64,000 bases of DNA from Neoscytalidium dimidiatum (taxonomy: Eukaryota > Ascomycota > Dothideomycetes > Botryosphaeriales > Botryosphaeriaceae). This document shows positions 57,716 to 64,000 of the stretch, piece by piece. The stretch is taken from contig CM074704.1 in the NCBI GenBank assembly GCA_037367355.1, positions 806,001 through 870,000 of the forward strand, given 5' to 3'. A model generated the notes under the pieces. It did not search any database. It saw only the letters and a program-made list of their open reading frames with translations, and was not told the DNA's origin. Within the stretch, counting starts at the first letter, position 1. Each line of letters starts with the position of its first letter. A program made the translations under genes and the position numbers.

Positions 57716-59806
57716 ATGACGAGATCCCCTGCCAGGACCGAAGCTGCGATCGGAAATCTCCAAGACCTAAGCCTGATTCGCCATGAGAAAAGGGCACTTT
57801 GGCTGCACGACCTTACGCAGTATTTCGTCAAGAAGAGTATACCCCCTTCTGACTACGTTCTCTGGCTCCGTACGGCCATTGAGGTCATCTATCATACTTT
57901 TCCAGTCCATGACTCTACGTCTGCCGAGAGGGCTCACGTGGATCTCTTCCTTCCTCAAGCCGCAACGATCATCAAACAGGCACAGGAAGCTCATGTCGAG
58001 TTTCATCGCTATGCAAGTCTAGTGTCTATGTGCGCAAATTGTTATCATAACAGGGGCATTTATGACGTTGCGCTCGATTGGTACATGCAAGCATTGCCAG
58101 TCTACCAAAAACGACTCGGTCGAGAGCACCCAAGAACTATTGCCCTTCTCCACCATATCGGCTGGACGTACCGGGAACAAGGAAACTTGGATAAATCAGA
58201 AGAATATCACCACCGGACGTTGGAGGCACGCAAGAGAGTACTCGGGATAGACAGCCGGGAGACATTGGAATCACTGAATGACTTGGCATCGTGTATCGAA
58301 CGACAAGGGAGGCTAAAAGCTGCCGAAAAATACTTTTTACTATCATACCAAAGACAGAAACAGATTTTCGGTATGGAAGACAGCAGTTGTCAGGCTTGTG
58401 CGCACAACCTCGCCCTATGTTATGCCAATCAAGGCAAACTGGACGAATCCATTGAGTTGTATCGGGAAACGTATAAGGCGTCCTTGAAAATTCCCGAACA
58501 TGAACCGGCAGGAGCACTGAAGACCCTCAGCAACCTCTCCGTTGCACTCGATCATCGTGGTCAGCTTACAGAAGCCGAAAAGCTACACAAGGCATCTCTT
58601 GAAGGGTTTAAGAGAGTGTTCGGTTACGATCACCTGCTCACTCTTCGTGTGAGATCCAATTTATCTGGATTTTACCGTTCAATTGGCCGATTCAGCGACG
58701 CAAAGGTGCTGATGCGCGAGGCTCTGACACAGTACCTCAAGATGCTAGGGGCGGAGCATTTCCACTCTCTGGTTGCCATGTACGACTTGGGCGAGGTCCT
58801 GCACGAGGAGGGAAATCTTCACGAGGCAGAAGACTGTTACCAATACTCGGTGAAAGCCATGGAAGCTAATTCACCTGATCATCCTCTTTTGTTCCGTACT
58901 ATCGATGCCTTGGGAATATTGAAGCGAGAAATGGGCGACCTCATCTCTGCTAGGATTGCAACGGAAAGAGCATATCAAAGCAACAGGGACCTTCTTGGCT
59001 CGGGCGATCCGTACACCCTTGTTACCGCGAACAATTTCGCTGAACTCTTGCACGCTGAGGGGAGCTATGAAGACGCTAGAAAAATATACGAAAGGTGTCT
59101 GCAATCCTTTGGAGATCTGCTTGGACATGAGCACCCTCATACTGCAATGGTACAGAACAATTTGGGAAGGCTGGCCCGAGATCTTGGCAATGATCGTGAT
59201 GCTGAACAGCACTTCCAGAATGCTCTCAGAACATACAGCCTCAACTTCGGAAATACGCACCCTTGCAGTTTGGTTGTGTCGCTCAACGTTTCGAGACTTT
59301 TGATTTCAAGAGGATTTTCTGAAGAAGCCTCCCGGCGCCTCAGCGAACTTCGAAAAGAGTTTCAGGTTCGCCTTGGGGCACGGCATCCATATTCGAGCCT
59401 CTCAGAATGCTTCCTAGGTATTTCTCTCGTAGCTCAAGGGCACGATCGGCTCCATGAAGCGCGCAAATACCTCCAGGATTCTGTTGATGGATTTTCCGAG
59501 TCACTCGGGCCAGATCACACGAACAGTATATATGCGATCTGCACGCTCGTTCGTGTGCTGATACTAGCTGGCGATTCCGATGCGGCAAGCGCCTTGCTTT
59601 CGGTTATGGATTCTGCCTCAATATCCGACCGTTTCCCACAGTCGAATTCGGTAGCAGTTGCTTCTTGGAAGCGGCTGATTTCTATGGAGCATTATCCTGT
59701 GAATTGGGAAACATCTTTGCCACTCCATTGGGGGGAAACGACAAGGTTTCGATGGGGCAGGAAATGTGTCTGGCGTGAAGTTGCGAAACCGGCCTTAACT
59801 GGTTAA
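57716..59806 (+). CDS. NLR C-terminal part: about 12 TPRs (kinesin-light-chain type)
   Basis: Open frame of 696 codons in the same phase as the NB-ARC exon, starting one codon after its TGA. The first 30 residues (EAAIGNLQDLSLIRHEKRALWLHDLTQYFV) complete the winged-helix/linker that normally follows NB-ARC, so this is not an independent gene by origin. About 12 repeats of 42 residues then follow, each with A-x-x-x-x-x-L-[GA] ... G[NK]L-x-[EK]-A-[EA] ... LG-x-x-HP-x-T. Examples are WTYREQGNLDKSEEYHHRTL, LFRTIDALGILKREMGDLI and NNLGRLARDLGNDRDAEQH. The repeats probably bind ligand or partner, the role LRRs have in other NLRs. There are no introns in 2.1 kb. It could be translated from its own ATG at 57716 as a TPR-only protein, but I favour a broken full-length NLR of about 1,270 residues. 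Confidence 0.8.
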   Translation: MTRSPARTEAAIGNLQDLSLIRHEKRALWLHDLTQYFVKKSIPPSDYVLWLRTAIEVIYHTFPVHDSTSAERAHVDLFLPQAATIIKQAQEAHVEFHRYASLVSMCANCYHNRGIYDVALDWYMQALPVYQKRLGREHPRTIALLHHIGWTYREQGNLDKSEEYHHRTLEARKRVLGIDSRETLESLNDLASCIERQGRLKAAEKYFLLSYQRQKQIFGMEDSSCQACAHNLALCYANQGKLDESIELYRETYKASLKIPEHEPAGALKTLSNLSVALDHRGQLTEAEKLHKASLEGFKRVFGYDHLLTLRVRSNLSGFYRSIGRFSDAKVLMREALTQYLKMLGAEHFHSLVAMYDLGEVLHEEGNLHEAEDCYQYSVKAMEANSPDHPLLFRTIDALGILKREMGDLISARIATERAYQSNRDLLGSGDPYTLVTANNFAELLHAEGSYEDARKIYERCLQSFGDLLGHEHPHTAMVQNNLGRLARDLGNDRDAEQHFQNALRTYSLNFGNTHPCSLVVSLNVSRLLISRGFSEEASRRLSELRKEFQVRLGARHPYSSLSECFLGISLVAQGHDRLHEARKYLQDSVDGFSESLGPDHTNSIYAICTLVRVLILAGDSDAASALLSVMDSASISDRFPQSNSVAVASWKRLISMEHYPVNWETSLPLHWGETTRFRWGRKCVWREVAKPALTG

Positions 59807-59900
59807 GTACACTAATCACAGCTACACCGTGGCCCTGAGCATTCAATATCGTGAATTTCGACTAATCAAAGGAGTTCATGATGGCACGAGGCTAAGTCTC

Positions 59901-61882
<1,982 letters not shown>

Positions 61883-62850
61883 ATGATGCAGCCATCCAGT
61901 GAGGTAAAAATCCCTCGGAAATCTTCGAGTGACAGACCGTGGCTCCCAGGGCCTCCTCCGGCGAGACGTAGGGTTCCCATTGATATTGTCCTGCGTTCTT
62001 ATGAATCAGAAGGCCATGCAGACCTCAATGTTCCAATCCGTCGCGTTCATCTATCACATTCATCATTCTGGAGCGACCCACAGGTGAAGCCGTACCTGAA
62101 CCATGGGCCTGCTGAAACAGAGACTAGTGCAGCAACTCATAACACCAGACTACTTTTTCACGGGTGCGCGTACGACCAGGACCAGGAAGTGTTACGCTCC
62201 TTCTCAAAAATTGGACCATCTATCAGATTTTCCAGACCCCAGAGTTACTTTTCCAGACTTCCAGCAGTGTACTGGACGGACTCGTTGGAGTTTGCCCTGG
62301 CATGGTGCATCTTCACTGAAACAGGAAATTGGAGCCTTCCGCATCATGGCACATTGAGAGCGCTGGACTGCATTATATACGTTGCACGGGTACAAGACCC
62401 CGGATTCTTGAATGGGGTAGACAGTTACATGATCCCGCCGCCAACTTGTCTTGAAGAAGAGCAGCGACTTGCAAATGTATGACAAGTCCTACCGGATTCG
62501 AATTAGTAGGAACGGGTGCTCACATAGACAGTGGTGTGTCGCAAATATGCAGTGCCCCACTTCTTCGCTTGCACGTATACCTCCTCCGGGGTCAGACCGT
62601 TCTGATTGGAGCGTCATCGGGTCGCGAATCCCCCAGGTACGTGGCAAGCGCGAAAATCGCCCCAGATCACTGCTATTGCTGACATATTTAGCTTCTACAG
62701 CACACATTGAGCTCACTGTCTCAATCTACAAAAGGATCCGACTTGATTCGCTCAGAACATGTATTAGATCGAATTTGGCTCTATGCGACATGCGATGCAC
62801 GGTCTAGTCGTGCTCTGGCGTCAAGTGGCACAGAAGTGAGGAGCTTCTAA
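61883..62850 (+). CDS. unknown protein with ADP-ribosyltransferase-like motif pattern
   Basis: Three exons read from splice signals: 61883-62476, 62553-62636 and 62692-62850 (introns of 76 and 55 nt: GTATGA/TGCAG and GTACGT with TGCTGAC branch and TTTAG); 278 residues. All junctions are phase 0. Without the introns the frame stops at 62482. Start is the first of two ATGs at 61883; an upstream TTG is ignored. The middle part has RLLFHGCAYDQDQ, then an Arg/Phe stretch, then AVYWTDSLEFALAWC, then LDCIIYVARV and SYMIPPP. The order H-G ... Y-x-T-D-x-x-x-x-A-x-x-W ... hydrophobic strand resembles PARP/ART-like folds, where His and Tyr hold NAD and the Y-x-T/S strand precedes a helix. An ART acidic residue cannot be assigned with confidence. 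Function is a guess; the gene model is better supported than the fold. Confidence 0.65.
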
Positions 62851-63073
62851 GACTATGTGGATTTCTCCGCTAAACCATATAGATTTTGCAGATAAGGCTG
62901 AACATTGAGGCCCCAAAATGCAGGTTGTAACGCGTCTCAGACTTATTCAAGACAAACAAGTTCAGTTCTTTTAAGTGCCTGCGATGCTCTTTGATGAGCA
63001 TACGGTCGTATGCAATATGGTTCTGAACAAATACACCAAATTACGGGTGTCGGAGCAAGGAATCCCGATCAAT

Positions 63074-64000
63074 TCATGTTTTTCTGGTCTCTCGGCCATC
63101 GTTAAACACGTCTGGTAGCCTATGCCAAGGATCGCGAGCACGTCCACCACCTTTATCAAAACTTTCTTTATCAATACATTTTGGTTTCCAAAAGTCAGAC
63201 ATTTCTTTTTCGGTGAAGTTACTTCCGCCGTAAATGCCACCCTGGTGCTTCCCCGGGGCATATATGACCGGCCACATTGGAATGTAGCATAACTCCTGAT
63301 GAATGTCAGCTATCACGTAAAATCGAAACTCGGTAATGAGATTTACCTCCCATGAACATTTCACTTCACAGTCTTGCCACAAGTCCCAGCCTATCCAAGA
63401 TAACATGGATGCTGTTGCCTCTGCCTGTTCTCTGATCTCAGCGAGGAGTTTTGGAGATTGAGTTCTGCCGCTGGCTCGTTCGGGACTGACTGAAGATACC
63501 ACAAGGTTCGAAGTATGTTTCTCGCTCCATTCAAACAGGCCCCATGCCCAGTGACAGAGATTTTCCAAGACGATATGGATCGAAGCTTTGACCAACGACT
63601 CAAACTCGTTCAGCATTAGTCCATGCAAATTATCCGTGTAAATAGAAGCACAGCGCTCTATCGTTTGCTGCTTAACAGTAACTTCATCCAACCCTGCGCT
63701 AGATGGATATTGAAGATAAGAGTAGACGATGGCATGACTTAAATCATGCACCTTTTGCACTGCTTTTTCCGCTGAAATAGAGTGCTGTTTTGCACGATCC
63801 AGAAAGCCCAAAATTTCGAGTGCGCGACTTCGATATTGATCCACGATCAGCTCGGTGATAACTTGCCAGTCTGTACCTGAACATTTAGATGTGCGAGCTG
63901 AACCTGTCGGAAAGCTTGAATAAGAGCGAAAGGACGTAACTTCACGAAGCCATCGTTGGACTGTTTTGACGTCAGTTTTGCTGATATCCAACAATCTGTG
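63074..64000 (-). CDS. unknown fungal protein, 5' end off window
   Basis: The frame is open from the right edge to the TGA at 63074, with one likely 51-nt intron (63346-63296, GTAAAT donor, GCTGAC branch, CATCAG acceptor). The intron is 3n, so the frame reads through it, but splicing restores CSWEELCYIPMWPVIYAPG. The apparent start at 63994 is a TTG, so the true start lies beyond 64000. The visible part is helical (VITELIVDQYRSRALEILGFL, SAEKAVQKVHDLSHAIVYSYL, FESLVKASIHIVLENLCHW), followed by the conserved-looking W-x-x-C ... W-x-x-C-Y-I-P-x-W-P motif and a Gly/Asn-rich end. I have seen C-Y-I-P-x-W-P in fungal proteins of unknown function. It is convergent with the ART-like gene. Confidence 0.7.
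   Translation of the reverse strand, partial: HRLLDISKTDVKTVQRWLREVTSFRSYSSFPTGSARTSKCSGTDWQVITELIVDQYRSRALEILGFLDRAKQHSISAEKAVQKVHDLSHAIVYSYLQYPSSAGLDEVTVKQQTIERCASIYTDNLHGLMLNEFESLVKASIHIVLENLCHWAWGLFEWSEKHTSNLVVSSVSPERASGRTQSPKLLAEIREQAEATASMLSWIGWDLWQDCEVKCSWEVNLITEFRFYVIADIHQELCYIPMWPVIYAPGKHQGGIYGGSNFTEKEMSDFWKPKCIDKESFDKGGGRARDPWHRLPDVFNDGRETRKT

Overview
The window looks like nuclear DNA of a filamentous ascomycete (Pezizomycotina; Dothideomycetes is a guess). Genes carry short introns, mostly 45-75 nt, with GTRNGY donors, CTRAC/CTGAC branch sites and YAG acceptors. Promoters are CT-rich, intergenic stretches are long, and the genes recognised are fungal (Tos1, Pex13, a ferric reductase, COMPASS Sdc1, UBE2W, ribosomal uS15). 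All exon structures were read by eye from splice signals and reading frame; no search was run.

Left part, 1-24 kb, is GC-rich and gene-sparse. It holds the 5' part of a DUF7918-like gene (-), two low-complexity fungal proteins of unknown function (2436-4319 and 9969-12122), a two-zinc-finger C2H2 protein (15247-17502) and a GC-rich F-box/DUF7730-like gene (20233-21771). They are separated by 1.9-5.6 kb of non-coding DNA with microsatellites and upstream ORFs.

Middle part, 24-50 kb. A tandem family of double-domain F-box/DUF7730-like genes lies at 24160-30776: two intact copies and a decayed third one. A housekeeping block follows: a Dpy-30/Sdc1 COMPASS subunit, RPS13 (uS15, six exons), Tos1 cell-wall protein, Pex13, a FRE-type ferric reductase, a UBE2W-type E2 with a 12-nt micro-exon, a single-pass membrane protein and an NAD(P)-binding SDR-like enzyme.

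Right part, 50-64 kb, looks accessory. An AT-richer, mostly empty 3.2 kb stretch with at least one broken reading frame precedes a CmcJ/NvfI-like oxidoreductase gene. Then come a fungal NLR (DUF7708-like N terminus, NB-ARC, about 12 kinesin-light-chain-type TPRs) interrupted by an in-frame TGA, a complete GDP-mannose 4,6-dehydratase, a three-exon gene with an H-G ... Y-W-T-D ... A-x-x-W pattern reminiscent of ADP-ribosyltransferase folds, and the 3' part of an unknown gene with a conserved tryptophan/cysteine motif. The NLR, dehydratase, ART-like and unknown genes are the most interesting neighbourhood. Whether they work together is inference only.
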